Below, piece after piece: positions 14,401-28,708 of a stretch of 64,000 nucleotides of DNA. The DNA lies in contig NW_026089444.1 in assembly GCF_933775445.1 (NCBI RefSeq), forward strand, positions 1 through 64,000, written 5' to 3'. Under the pieces are notes generated by a model. The model did no database searches and was not told the DNA's origin. It worked only from the letters and a program-made list of their open reading frames with translations. Numbering within the stretch: position 1 is the stretch's first letter; each line of letters starts with the position of its first letter. This DNA comes from Argentina anserina. Its lineage: Eukaryota; Streptophyta; Magnoliopsida; Rosales; Rosaceae. Position numbers and translations under genes: made by a program.

Positions 14401-16032
14401 ACTCCCACACTTGCAAAACTCTCAAATTCAATAGAAACTCGCATCAGAAGCCTTACAGAAAGATACTTAAATGAGAAATGAAAAGATACACAATTGGAAT
14501 AGTAAAGATACGCAAACGATGTAAAGATACTCAGTTTGAAAGAAACACACTCCCACACTTGCAAAACTCTCAAATACAATAGAAACTCGCATAAGAAGCC
14601 TTACAGCCAGATACTCAAACGAGAAATGAAAAGATACACAATTGGAATAGTAAAGATACGCAAACGATGTAAAGATACACAATTGGAATAGTAAAGATAC
14701 GCAAACGATGTAAAGATACTCAGTTTGAAAGAAACACACTCCCACACTTGCAAAACTCTCAAATTCAATAGAAACTCGCATCAAAAAGCCTTACAGAAAG
14801 ATACTCAAACGAGAAATGAAAAGATACACAATTGGAATAGTAAAGATACGCAAACGATGTAAAGATACTCAGTTTGAAAGAAACACACTCCCACACTTGC
14901 AAAACTCTCAAATTCAATAGAAACTCGCATCAGAAAGCCTTACAGAAAGACACTGAAAGGAGAAATGAAAAGATACACAATTGGAATAGTAAAGATACGC
15001 AAACGATGTAAAGATACACAATTGGAATAGTAAAGATACGCAAACGTTGTAAAGATACTCAGTTTGAAAGAAACACACTCCCACACTTGCAAAACTCTCA
15101 AATACAATAGAAACTCGCATCAGAAGCCTTACAGCAAGATACTCAAACGAGAAATGAAAAGATACACAATTGGAATAGTAAAGATACGCAAACGATGTAA
15201 AGATACTCAGTTTGAAAGAAACACACTCCCACACTTGCAAAACTCTCAAATTCAATAGAAACTGGCATCAGAAAGCCTTACAGAAAGATACTCAAACGAG
15301 AAATGAAAAGATACACAATTGGAATAGTAAAGATACGCAAACGATGTAAAGATACATAATTGGAATAGTAAAGATACGCAAACGATGTAAAGATACTCAG
15401 TTTGAAAGAAACACACTCCCACACTTGCAAAACTCTCAACTTCAATAGAAACTCGCATCAGAAAGCCTTACAGAAAGACACTGAAACGAGAAATGAAAAG
15501 ATACACAATTGTAATAGTAAAGATACGCAAACGATGTAAAGATACACAATTGGAATAGTAAAGATACGCAAACGATGTAAAGATACTCAGTTTGAAAGAA
15601 ACACACTCCCACACTTGCAAAACTCTCAAATTCAATAGAAACTCGCATCAGAAAGTCTTACAGAAAGATACTCAAACGTGAAATGAAAAGATACACAATT
15701 GGAATAGTAAAGATACGCAAACGATGTAAAGATACTCAGTTTGAAAGAAACACACTCCCACACTTGCAAAACTCTCAAATTCAATAGAAACTCGCATCAG
15801 AAAGCCTTACAGAGAGATACTCAAACGAGAAATGAAAAGATACACAATTGGAATAGTAAAGATACGCAAACGATGTAAAGATACTCAGTTTGAAAGAAAC
15901 ACACTCCCACACTTGCAAAACTCTCAAATAAAATAGAAACTCGCATCAGAAGCCTTACAGAAAGATACTCGAACGAGAAATGAAAAGATACACAATTGGA
16001 ATAGTAAAGATACGCAAACGATGTAAAGATAC
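8470..16032 (+). repeat. Segmental duplication, 3869-bp offset
   Basis: About 3.7 kb at 8470-12163 recurs at 12339-16032. Shared rare markers include ATACGCTAACG, GAAACTCGCATAAG, ACGTTGTAAAG, AAAGAAACGCAAACG, CGCATCCGAAAG, CTCTCAAAGTC, CTTATAGAAAG, ATACTTAAATGAG, TTACAGCCAG, CTCAACTTC and CAATTGTAATAG. Copies differ by scattered single bases, for example ACCCTCCC at 10381 against ACACTCCC at 14250, and GAAACGAG against GAAAGGAG near 14957. Homology stops at 12163/16032, where one copy has an additional 41-bp module. Confidence 0.9.
8625..8855 (+). repeat. Example extra-long monomer (231 bp, three 41-bp modules)
   Basis: This unit carries three successive 41-bp modules: 149 plus 82 bp. The first module has ATACGCTAACG in place of ATACGCAAACG. 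The same marker recurs 3869 bp downstream, linking this unit to a segmental duplication. Three-module units also occur near 12.6, 20.3, 22.9, 23.3, 27.6, 28.9, 31.6, 32.2, 33.2, 52.0, 56.8, 59.4, 60.1 and 61.2 kb. Confidence 0.93.
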
Positions 16033-19000
16033 TCAGTTTGAAAGAAACAAACTCCCACACTTGCAAAACTCTCAAATTCAATAGAAACTGGCATCAGAAA
16101 GCCTTACAGAAAGATACTCAAACGAGAAATGAAAAGATACACAATTGGAATAGTAAAGATACGAAAACGATGTAAAGATACACAATTGGAATAGTAAAGA
16201 TACGCAAACGATGTAAAGATACTCAGTTTGAAAGAAACACACTCCCACACTTGCAAAACTCTCAAATTCAATAGAAACTGGCATCAGAAAGCCTTACAGA
16301 AAGATACTCAAACGAGAAATGAAAAGATACACAATTAGAATAGTAAAGATACGCAAACGATGTAAAGATACACAATTGGAATAGTAACGATACGCAAACG
16401 ATGTAAAGATACTCAGTTTGAAAGAAACACACTCCCACACTTGCAAAACTCTCAAATTCAATAGAAACTCGCATCAGAAAGCCTTACAGAAAGATACTCA
16501 AACGAGAAATGAAAAGATACACAATTGGAATAGTAAAGATACGCAAACGTTGTAAAGATACTCAGTTTGAAAGAAACACACTCCCACACTTGCAAAACTC
16601 TCAAATACAATAGAAACTCGCATCAGAAGCCTTACAGAAAGATACTCAAACGAGAAATGAAAAGATACACAATTGGAATAGTAAAGAAACGCAAACGATG
16701 TAAAGATACTCAGTTTGAAAGAAACACACTCCCACACTTGCAAAACTCTCAAATTCAATAGAAACTCGCATCCGAAAGCCTTACAGAAAGATACTCAAAC
16801 GAGAAATGAAAAGATACACAATTGGAATAGTAAAGATACGCAAACGATGTAAAGATACACAATTGGAATAGTAAAGATACGCAAACGATGTAAAGATACT
16901 CAGTTTGAAAGAAACACACTCCCACACTTGCAAAACTCTCAAAGTCAATAGAAACTCGCATCAGAAAGCCTTACAGAAAGACACTGAAACGAGAAATGAA
17001 AAGATACACAATTGGAATAGTAAAGATACGCAAACGATGTAAAGATACACAATTGGAATAGTAAAGATACGCAAACGATGTAAAGATACTCAGTTTGAAA
17101 GAAACACACTCCCACACTTGCAAAACTCTCAAATACAATAGAAACTCGCATCAGAAGCCTTACAGAAAGATACTCAAACGAGAAATGAAAAGATACACAA
17201 TTGGAATAGTAAAGATACGCAAACGATGTAAAGATACTCAGTTTGAAAGAAAAACACTCCCACACTTGCAAAACTCTCAAATTCAATAGAAACTCGCATC
17301 AGAAAGCCTTATAGAAAGATACTCAAACGTGAAATGAAAAGATACACAATTGGAATAGTAAAGATACGCAAACGATGTAAAGATACTCAGTTTGAAAGAA
17401 ACACACTCCCACACTTGCAAAACTCTCAAATTCAATAGAAACTCGCATCAGAAGCCTTACAGAAAGATACTTAAATGAGAAATGAAAAGATACACAATTG
17501 GAATAGTAAAGATACGCAAACGATGTAAAGATACTCAGTTTGAAAGAAACACACTCCCACACTTGCAAAACTCTCAAATACAATAGAAACTCGCATAAGA
17601 AGCCTTACAGCCAGATACTCAAACGAGAAATGAAAAGATACACAATTGGAATAGTAAAGATACGCAAACGATGTAAAGATACACAATTGGAATAGTAAAG
17701 ATACGCAAACGATGTAAAGATACTCAGTTTGAAAGAAACACACTCCCACACTTGCAAAACTCTCAAATTCAATAGAAACTCGCATCAAAAAGCCTTACAG
17801 AAAGATACTCAAACGAGAAATGAAAAGATACACAATTGGAATAGTAAAGATACGCAAACGATGTAAAGATACTCAGTTTGAAAGAAACACACTCCCACAC
17901 TTGCAAAACTCTCAAATTCAATAGAAACTCGCATCAGAAAGCCTTACAGAAAGACACTGAAAGGAGAAATGAAAAGATACACAATTGGAATAGTAAAGAT
18001 ACGCAAACGATGTAAAGATACACAATTGGAATAGTAAAGATACGCAAACGTTGTAAAGATACTCAGTTTGAAAGAAACACACTCCCACACTTGCAAAACT
18101 CTCAAATACAATAGAAACTCGCATCAGAAGCCTTACAGCAAGATACTCAAACGAGAAATGAAAAGATACACAATTGGAATAGTAAAGATACGCAAACGAT
18201 GTAAAGATACTCAGTTTGAAAGAAACACACTCCCACACTTGCAAAACTCTCAAATTCAATAGAAACTGGCATCAGAAAGCCTTACAGAAAGATACTCAAA
18301 CGAGAAATGAAAAGATACACAATTGGAATAGTAAAGATACGCAAACGATGTAAAGATACATAATTGGAATAGTAAAGATACGCAAACGATGTAAAGATAC
18401 TCAGTTTGAAAGAAACACACTCCCACACTTGCAAAACTCTCAACTTCAATAGAAACTCGCATCAGAAAGCCTTACAGAAAGACACTGAAACGAGAAATGA
18501 AAAGATACACAATTGTAATAGTAAAGATACGCAAACGATGTAAAGATACACAATTGGAATAGTAAAGATACGCAAACGATGTAAAGATACTCAGTTTGAA
18601 AGAAACACACTCCCACACTTGCAAAACTCTCAAATTCAATAGAAACTCGCATCAGAAAGTCTTACAGAAAGATACTCAAACGTGAAATGAAAAGATACAC
18701 AATTGGAATAGTAAAGATACGCAAACGATGTAAAGATACTCAGTTTGAAAGAAACACACTCCCACACTTGCAAAACTCTCAAATTCAATAGAAACTCGCA
18801 TCAGAAAGCCTTACAGAGAGATACTCAAACGAGAAATGAAAAGATACACAATTGGAATAGTAAAGATACGCAAACGATGTAAAGATACTCAGTTTGAAAG
18901 AAACACACTCCCACACTTGCAAAACTCTCAAATAAAATAGAAACTCGCATCAGAAGCCTTACAGAAAGATACTCGAACGAGAAATGAAAAGATACACAAT

Positions 19001-19757
19001 TGGAATAGTAAAGATACGCAAACGATGTAAAGATACTCAGTTTGAAAGAAACAAACTCCCACACTTGCAAAACTCTCAAATTCAATAGAAACTGGCATCA
19101 GAAAGCCTTACAGAAAGATACTCAAACGAGAAATGAAAAGATACACAATTGGAATAGTAAAGATACGCAAACGATGTAAAGATACACAATTGGAATAGTA
19201 AAGATACGCAAACGATGTAAAGATACTCAGTTTGAAAGAAACACACTCCCACACTTGCAAAACTCTCAAATTCAATAGAAACTGGCATCAGAAAGCCTTA
19301 CAGAAAGATACTCAAACGAGAAATGAAAAGATACACAATTAGAATAGTAAAGATACGCAAACGATGTAAAGATACACAATTGGAATAGTAACGATACGCA
19401 AACGATGTAAAGATACTCAGTTTGAAAGAAACACACTCCCACACTTGCAAAACTCTCAAATTCAATAGAAACTCGCATCAGAAAGCCTTACAGAAAGATA
19501 CTCAAACGAGAAATGAAAAGATACACAATTGGAATAGTAAAGATACGCAAACGATGTAAAGATACTCAGTTTGACAGAAACACACTCCCACACTTGCAAA
19601 ACTCTCAAATACAATAGAAACTCGCATCAGAAGCCTTACAGAAAGATACTCAAACGAGAAATGAAAAGATACACAATTAGAATAGTAAAGAAACGCAAAC
19701 GATGTAAAGATACTCAGTTTGAAAGAAACACACTCCCACACTTGCAAAACTTTCAAA
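13512..19757 (+). repeat. Tandem segmental duplication, 3004-bp unit
   Basis: Unit 1 spans about 13512-16515 and unit 2 about 16516-19519. A truncated, more diverged third copy continues to about 19757. The unit includes most of the 3869-bp repeat plus about 480 bp of new sequence marked by CAATTAGAATAG and AGTAACGATACG. Both units carry the GAAAGGAGAAATG variant that the older copy at 8470-12163 lacks. The 3004-bp event therefore probably followed the 3869-bp event and copied its second product. Confidence 0.9.
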
Positions 19758-20029
19758 TACAATAGAAACTCGCATCAGAAGCCTTACAGAAAGATACTCA
19801 AACGAGAAATGAAAAGATACACAATTGGAATAGTAAAGATACGCAAACGATGTAAAGATACTCAGTTTGAAAGAAACACACTCCCACACTTACAAAACTC
19901 TCAAATTCAATAGAAACTGGCATCAGAAGCCTTACAGAAAGATACTCAAACGAGAAATGAAAAGATACACAATTGGAATAGTAAAGATACGCAAACGATG
20001 TAAAGATACTCAGTTTGAAAGAAACACAC

Positions 20030-23000
20030 TCCCACACTTGCAAAACTCTCAAATTCAATAGAAACTCGCATCAGAAAGCCTTACAGAAAGACACTGAAAC
20101 GAGAAATGAAAAGATACACAATTGGAATAGTAAAGATACGCAAACGATGTAAAGATACACAAGTGGAATAGTAAAGATACGCAAACGATGTAAAGATACT
20201 CAGTTTGAAAGAAACACACTCCCAAACTTGCAAAACTCTCAAATTCAATAGAAACTGGCATCAGAAAGCCTTACAGAAAGATACTCAAACGAGAAATGAA
20301 AAGATACACAATTGGAATAGTAATGATACGCAAACGATGTAAAGATACACAATTGGAATTGTAAAGATACGCAAACGATGTAAAGATACACAATTGGAAT
20401 AGTAAAGAGACGCAAACGATGTAAAGATACTCAGTTTGAAAGAAACACACTCCCACACTTGCAAAACTCTCAAATTCAATAGAAACTCGCATCAGAAAGC
20501 CTTACAGAAAGACACTGAAACAAGAAATGAAAAGATACACAATTGGAATAGTAAAGATTCGCAAACGATGTAAAGACACACAATTGGAATAGTAAAGATA
20601 CGCAAACGATGTAAAGATACTCAGTTTGAAAGAAACACACTCCCACACTTGCAAAACTCTCAAATACAATAGAAACTCGCATCAGAAGCCTTACAGCAAG
20701 ATACTCGAACGAGAAATGAAAAGATACATAATTGGAATAGTAAAGATACGCAAACGATGTAAAGATACACAATTGGAATAGTAAAGATACGCAAACGATG
20801 TAAACATACTCAGTTTGAAAGAAACACACTCCCACACTTGCAAAACTCTCAAATTCAATAGAAACTCGCATCAGAAGCCTTACAGCAAGATACTCAAACG
20901 AGAAATGAAAAGATACACAATTGGAATAGTAAAGATACGTAAGAAATGTAAAGATACACAATTGGAATAGTAAAGATACGCAAACGATGTAAAGATACTC
21001 AGTTTGAAAGAAACACACTCCCACACTTGCAAAACTCTCAAATTCAATAGAAACTCGCATCAGAAAGCCTTACAGAAAGATAATCAAACGAGAAATGAAA
21101 AGATACACAATTGGAATAGTAAAGATACGAAAACGATGTAAAGATACTCAGTTTGAAAGAAACACACTCCCACACTTGCAAAACTCTCAAATACAATAGA
21201 AACTCGCATCAGAAGCCTTACAGAAAGATACTCAAACGAGAAATGAAAAGATACACAATTGGAATAGTAAAGATATGCAAACGATGTAAAGATACTCAGT
21301 TTGAAAGAAACACACTCCCACACTTGCAAAACTCTCAAATACAATAGAAACTCGCATCAGAAGCCTTACAGAAAGATACTCAAACGAGAAATGAAAAGAT
21401 ACACAATTGGAATAGTAAAGATACGCAAACGATGTAAAGATACTCAGTTTGAAAGAAACACACTCCCACACTTGCAAAACTCTCAAATTCAATAGAAACT
21501 GGCATCAGAAAGCCTTACAGAAAGATACTCAAACGAGAAATGAAAAGATACACAATTGGAATAGTAAAGATACGCAAACGATGTAAAGATACACAATTGG
21601 AATAGTAAAGATACGCAAACGATGTAAAGATACTCAGTTTGAAAGAAACACACTCCAACACTTGCAAAACTCTCAAATTCAATAGAAACTCGCATCAGAA
21701 AGCCTTACAGAGAGATACTCAAACGAGAAATGAAAAGATACACAATTGGAATAGTAAAGATACGCAAACGATGTAAAGATACTCAGTTTGAAAGAAACAC
21801 ACTCCCACACTTGCAAAACTCTCAAATAAAATAGAAACTCGCATCAGAAGCCTTACAGAAAGATACTCAAACGAGAAATGAAAAGATACACAATTGGAAT
21901 AGTAAAGATACGCAAACGATGTAAAGATACTCAGTTTGAAAGAAACACACTCCCACACTTGCAAAACTCTCAAATTCAATAGAAACTGGCATCAGAAAGC
22001 CTTACAGAAAGATACTCAAACGAGAAATGAAAAGATACACAATTGGAATAGTAAAGATACGCAAACGATGTAAAGATACACAATTGGAATAGTAAAGATA
22101 CGCAAACGATGTAAAGATACTCAGTTTGAAAGAATCACACTCCCACACTTGCAAAACTCTCAAATACAATAGAAACTCGCATCAGAAGCCTTACAGCAAG
22201 ATACTCAAACGAGAAATGAAAAGATACACAATTGGAATAGTAAAGATACGCAAACGATGTAAAGATACTCAGTTTGAAAGAAACACACTCCCACACTTGC
22301 AAAACTCTCAAATTCAATAGAAACTGGCATCAGAAAGCCTTACAGAAAGATACTCAAACGAGAAATGAAAAGATACACAATTGGAATAGTAAAGATACGC
22401 AAACGATGTAAAGATACATAATTGGAATAGTAAAGATACGCAAACGATGTAAAGATACTCAGTTTGAACGAAACACACTCCCACACTTGCAAAACTCTCA
22501 AATTCAATAGAAACTCGCATCAGAAAGCCTTACAGAAAGACACTGAAACGAGAAATGAAAAGATACACAATTGGAATAGTAAAGATACGCAAACGATGTA
22601 AAGATACACAATTGGAATAGTAAAGATACGCAAACGATGTAAAGATACTCAGTTTGAAAGAAACACACTCCCACACTTGCAAAACTCTCAAATTCAATAG
22701 AAACTCGCATCAGAAAGTCTTACAGAAAGATACTCATACGTGAAATGAAAAGATACACAATTGGAATAGTAAAGATACGCAAACGATGTAAAGATACTCA
22801 GTTGGAAAGAAACACACTCCCACACTTGCAAAACTCTCAAATTCAATAGAAACTCGCATCAGAAAGCCTTACAGAAAGACACTGAAATGAGAAATGAAAA
22901 GATACACAATTGGAATAGTAAAGATACGCAAACGATGTAAAGATACACAATTGGAATAGTAATGATACGAAAACGATGTAAAGATACACAATTGGAATAG

Positions 23001-26000
23001 TAAAGATACGCAAACGATGTAAAGATACTCAGTTTGAAAGAAACACCCTCCCACACTTGCAAAACTCTCAAATACAATAGAAACTCGCATCAGAAGCCTT
23101 ACAGAAAGATACTCAAACGAGAAATGAAAAGATACACAATTGGAATAGTAAAGATACGCAAACGATGTAAAGATACACAATTGGAATAGTAAAGATACGC
23201 AAACGATGTAAAGATACTCAGTTTGAAAGAAACACACTCCCACACTTGCAAAACTCTCAAATTCAATAGAAACTGGCATCAGAAAGCCTTACAGAAAGAT
23301 ACTCAAACGAGAAATGAAAAGATACACAATTGGAATAGTAAAGATACGCAAACGATGTAAAGATACACAATTGGAATAGTAAAGATACGCAAACGATGTA
23401 AAGATACACAATTGGAATAGTAAAGATACGCAAACGATGTAAAGATACTCAGTTTGAAAGAAACACACTCCAACACTTGCAAAACTCTCAAATTCAATAG
23501 AAACTCGCATCAAAAAGCCTTACAGAGAGATACTCAAACGAGAAATGAAAAGATACACAATTGGAATAGTAAAGATACGCAAACGATGTAAAGATACTCA
23601 GTTTGAAAGAAACACACTCCCACACTTGCAAAACTCTCAAATAAAATAGAAACTCGCATCAGAAGCCTTACAGAAAGATACTCAAACGAGAAATGAAAAG
23701 ATACACAATTGGAATAGTAAAGATACGCAAACGATGTAAAGATACTCAGTTTGAAAGAAACACACTCCCACACTTGCAAAACTCTCAAATTCAATAGAAA
23801 CTGGCATCAGAAAGCCTTACAGAAAGATACTCAAACGAGAAATGAAAAGATACACAATTGGAATAGTAAAGATACGCAAACGATGTAAAGATACACAATT
23901 GGAATAGTAAAGATACGCAAACGATGTAAAGATACTCAGTTTGAAAGAATCACACTCCCACACTTGCAAAACTCTCAAATACAATAGAAACTCGCATCAG
24001 AAGCCTTACAGCAAGATACTCAAACGAGAAATGAAAAGATACACAATTGGAATAGTAAAGATACGCAAACGATGTAAAGATACTCAGTTTGAAAGAAACA
24101 CACTCCCACACTTGCAAAACTCTCAAATTCAATAGAAACTGGCATCAGAAAGCCTTACAGAAAGATACTCAAACGAGAAATGAAAAGATACACAATTGGA
24201 ATAGTAAAGATACGCAAACGATGTAAAGATACATAATTGGAATAGTAAAGATACGCAAACGATGTAAAGATACTCAGTTTGAACGAAACACACTCCCACA
24301 CTTGCAAAACTCTCAAATTCAATAGAAACTCGCATCAGAAAGCCTTACAGAAAGACACTGAAACGAGAAATGAAAAGATACACAATTGGAATAGTAAAGA
24401 TACGCAAACGATGTAAAGATACACAATTGGAATAGTAAAGATACGCAAACGATGTAAAGATACTCAGTTTGAAAGAAACACACTCCCACACTTGCAAAAC
24501 TCTCAAATTCAATAGAAACTCGCATCAGAAAGTCTTACAGAAAGATACTCATACGTGAAATGAAAAGATACACAATTGGAATAGTAAAGATACGCAAACG
24601 ATGTAAAGATACTCAGTTTGAAAGAAACACACTCCCACACTTGCAAAACTCTCAAATTCAATAGAAACTCGCATCAGAAAGCCTTACAGAGAGATACTCA
24701 AACGAGAAATGAAAAGATACACAATTGGAATAGTAAAGATACGCAAACGATGTAAAGATACTCAGTTTGAAAGAAACACACTCCCACACTTGCAAAACTC
24801 TCAAATAAAATAGAAACTCGCATCAGAAAGCCTTACAGAAAGACACTGAAACGAGAAATGAAAAGATACACAATTGGAATAGTAAAGATACGCAAACGAT
24901 GTAAAGATACACAATTGGAATAGTAAAGATACGCAAACGATGTAAAGATACTCAGTTTGAAAGAAACACACTCCCACACTTGCAAAACTCTTAAATACAA
25001 TAGAAACTCGCATCAGAAGCCTTACAGAAAGATACTCAAACGAGAAATGAAAAGATACACAATTGGAATAGTAAAGATACACAAACGATGTAAAGATACT
25101 CAGTTTGAAAGAAACACACTCCCACACTTGCAAAACTCTCAAATAAAATAGAAACTCGCATCAGAAAGCCTTACAGAAAGACACTGAAACGAGAAATGAA
25201 AAGATACACAATTGGAATAGTAAAGAAACGCAAACGATGTAAAGATACACAATTGGAATAGTAAAGATACGCAAACGATGTAAAGATACTCAGTTTGAAA
25301 GAAACACACTTCCACACTTGCAAAACTCTCAAATACAATAGAAACTCGCATCAGAAGCCTTACAGAAAGATACTCAAACGAGAAATGAAAAGATACACAA
25401 TTGGAATAGTAAAGAAACGCAAACGATGTAAAGATACTCAGTTTGAAAGAAACACACTCCCACACTTGCAAAACTCTCAAATTCAATAGAAACTCGCATC
25501 AGAAAGCCTTACAGAAAGATACTCAAACGAGAAATGAAAAGATACACAATTGGAATAGTAAAGATACGCAAACGATGTAAAGATACACAATTGGAATAGT
25601 AAAGATACGCAAACGATGTAAAGATACTCAGTTTGAAAGAAACACACTCCCACACTTGCAAAACTCTCAAATACAATAGAAACTCGCATCAGAAGCCTTA
25701 CAGCAAGATACTTAAACGAGAAATGAAAAGATACATAATTGGAATAGTAAAGATACGCAAACGATGTAAAGATACACAATTGGAATAGTAAAGATACGCA
25801 AACGATGTAAACATACTCAGTTTGAAAGAAACACACTCCCACACTTGCAAAACTCTCAAATTCAATAGAAACTCGCATCAGAAAGCCTTACAGAAAGATA
25901 CTCAAACGAGAAATGAAAAGATACACAATTGGAATAGTAAAGATACGCAAACGATGTAAAGATACTCAGTTTGAAAGAAACACACTCCCACACTTGCAAA

Positions 26001-28708
26001 ACTCTCAAATACAATAGAAACTCGCATCAGAAGCCTTACAGAAAGATACTCAAACGAGAAATGAAAAGATACACAATTGGAATAGTAAAGATACGCAAAC
26101 GATGTAAAGATACTCAGTTTGAAAGAAACACACTCCCACACATGCAAAACTCTCAAATTCAATAGAAACTGGCATCAGAAAGCCTTACAGAAAGATACTC
26201 AAACGAGAAATGAAAAGATACACAATTAGAATAGTAAAGATACGCAAACGATGTAAAGATACACAATTGGAATAGTAACGATACGCAAACGATGTAAAGA
26301 TACTCAGTTTGAAAGAAACACACTCCCACACTTGCAAAACTCTCAAATTCAATAGAAACTCGCATCAGAAAGCCTTACAGAAAGATACTCAAACGAGAAA
26401 TGAAAAGATACACAATTGGAATAGTAAATATACGCAAACGATGTAAAGATACTCAGTTTGAAAGAAACACACTCCCACACTTGCAAAACTCTCAAATTCA
26501 ATAGAAACTGGCATCAGAAAGCCTTACAGAAAGATACTCTAACGAGAAATGAAAAGATACACAATTAGAATAGTAAAGATACGCAAACGATGTAAAGATG
26601 CACAATTGGAATAGTAACGATACGCAAACGATGTAAAGATACTCAGTTTGAAAGAAACACACTCCCACACTTGCAAAACTCTCAAATTCAATAGAAACTC
26701 GCATCAGAAAGCCTTACAGAAAGATACTCAAACGAGAAATGAAAAGATACACAATTGGAATAGTAAAGATACGCAAACGATGTAAAGATACTCAGTTTGA
26801 AAGAAACACACTCCCACACTTGCAAAACTCTCAAATACAATAGAAACTCGCATCAGAAGCCTTACAGAAAGATACTCAAACGAGAAATGAAAAGATACAC
26901 AATTGGAATAGTAAAGATACGCAAACGATGTAAAGATACTCAGTTTGAAAGAAACACACTCCCACACTTACAAAACTCTCAAATTCAATAGAAACTCGCA
27001 TCAGAAGCCTTACAGAAAGATACTCAAACGAGAAATGAAAAGATACACAATTGGAATAGTAAAGATACGCAAACGATGTAAAGATACTCAGTTTGAAAGA
27101 AACACACTCCCACACTTGCAAAACTCTCAAATTCAATAGAAACTGGCATCAGAAAGCCTTACAGAAAGATACTCAAACGAGAAATGAAAAGATACGCAAT
27201 TGGAATAGTAAAGATACGCAAACGATGTAAAGATACACAATTGGAATAGTAAAGATACGCAAACGATGTAAAGATACTCAGTTTGAAAGAAACACACTCC
27301 CACACTTGCAAAACTCTCAAATTCAATAGAAACTCGCATCAGAAAGCCTTACAGAAAGACACTGAAACGAGAAATGAAAAGATACACAATTGGAATAGTA
27401 AAGATACGCAAACGATGTAAAGATACACAAGTGGAATAGTAAAGATACGCAAAGGATGTAAAGATACTCAGTTTGAAAGAAACACACTCCCACACTTGCA
27501 AAACTCTCAAATTCAATAGAAACTGGCATCAGAAAGCCTTACAGAAAGATACTCAAACGAGAAATGAAAAGATACACAATTGGAATAGTAATGATACGCA
27601 AACGATGTAAAGATACACAATTGGAATAGTAAAGATACGCAAACGATGTAAAGATACACAATTGGAATAGTAAAGAGACGCAAACGATGTAAAGATACTC
27701 AGTTTGAAAGAAACACACTCCCACACTTGAAAAACTCTCAAATTCAATAGAAACTCGCATCAGAAAGCCTTACAGAAAGACACTGAAACAAGAAATGAAA
27801 AGATACACAATTGGAATAGTAAAGATTCGCAAACGATGTAAAGATACACAATTGGAATAGTAAAGATACGCAAACGATGTAAAGATACTCAGTTTGAAAG
27901 AAACACACTCCCACACTTGCAAAACTCTCAAATACAATAGAAACTCGCATCAGAAGCCTTACAGCAAGATACTCGAACGAGAAATGAAAAGATACATAAT
28001 TGGAATAGTAAAGATACGCAAACGATGTAAAGATACACAATTGGAATAGTAAAGATACGCAAACGATGTAAACATACTCAGTTTGAAAGAAACACACTCC
28101 CACACTTGCAAAACTCTCAAATTCAATAGAAACTCGCATCAGAAGCCTTACAGCAAGATACTCAAACGAGAAATGAAAAGATACACAATTGGAATAGTAA
28201 AGATACGCAAACGATGTAAAGATACACAATTGGAATAGTAAAGATACGCAAACGATGTAAAGATACTCAGTTTGAAAGAAACACACTCCCACACTTGCAA
28301 AACTCTCAAATTCAATAGAAACTCGCATCAGAAAGCCTTACAGAAAGATACTCAAACGAGAAATGAAAAGATACACAATTGGAATAGTAAAGATACGAAA
28401 ACGATGTAAAGATACTCAGTTTGAAAGAAACACACTCCCACACTTGCAAAACTCTCAAATACAATAGAAACTCGCATCAGAAGCCTTACAGAAAGATACT
28501 CAAACGAGAAATGAAAAGATACACAATTGGAATAGTAAAGATATGCAAACGATGTAAAGATACTCAGTTTGAAAGAAACACACTCCCACACTTGCAAAAC
28601 TCTCAAATACAATAGAAACTCGCATCAGAAGCCTTACAGAAAGATACTCAAACGAGAAATGAAAAGATACACAATTGGAATAGTAAAGATACGCAAACGA
28701 TGTAAAGA
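20030..28708 (+). repeat. Dispersed segmental duplication, 7268-bp offset
   Basis: About 1.4 kb at 20030-21440 recurs at 27298-28708. Shared markers: CACAAGTGGAATAG, AGTAATGATACG, AGTAAAGAGACGC, GAAACAAGAAATG, AAAGATTCGC, ATACTCGAACGAG, TAAACATACTCAG and ATACGAAAACGATG. The right copy ends where it gains a 41-bp module. The two copies are separated by about 5.9 kb of other satellite units, so they are not tandem. Confidence 0.87.
21545..24689 (+). repeat. Segmental duplication, 1815-bp offset
   Basis: Blocks at about 21545-22874 and 23360-24689 share CTCCAACACTTG, TTACAGAGAGATAC, CTCAAATAAAATAG, AAAGAATCACACTCC, TTTGAACGAAAC and ACTCATACGTGAAATG in the same order and spacing. About 485 bp of a different arrangement (three-module units) lies between them. 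The block lies inside the spacer between the two copies of the 7268-bp duplication. Confidence 0.88.
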
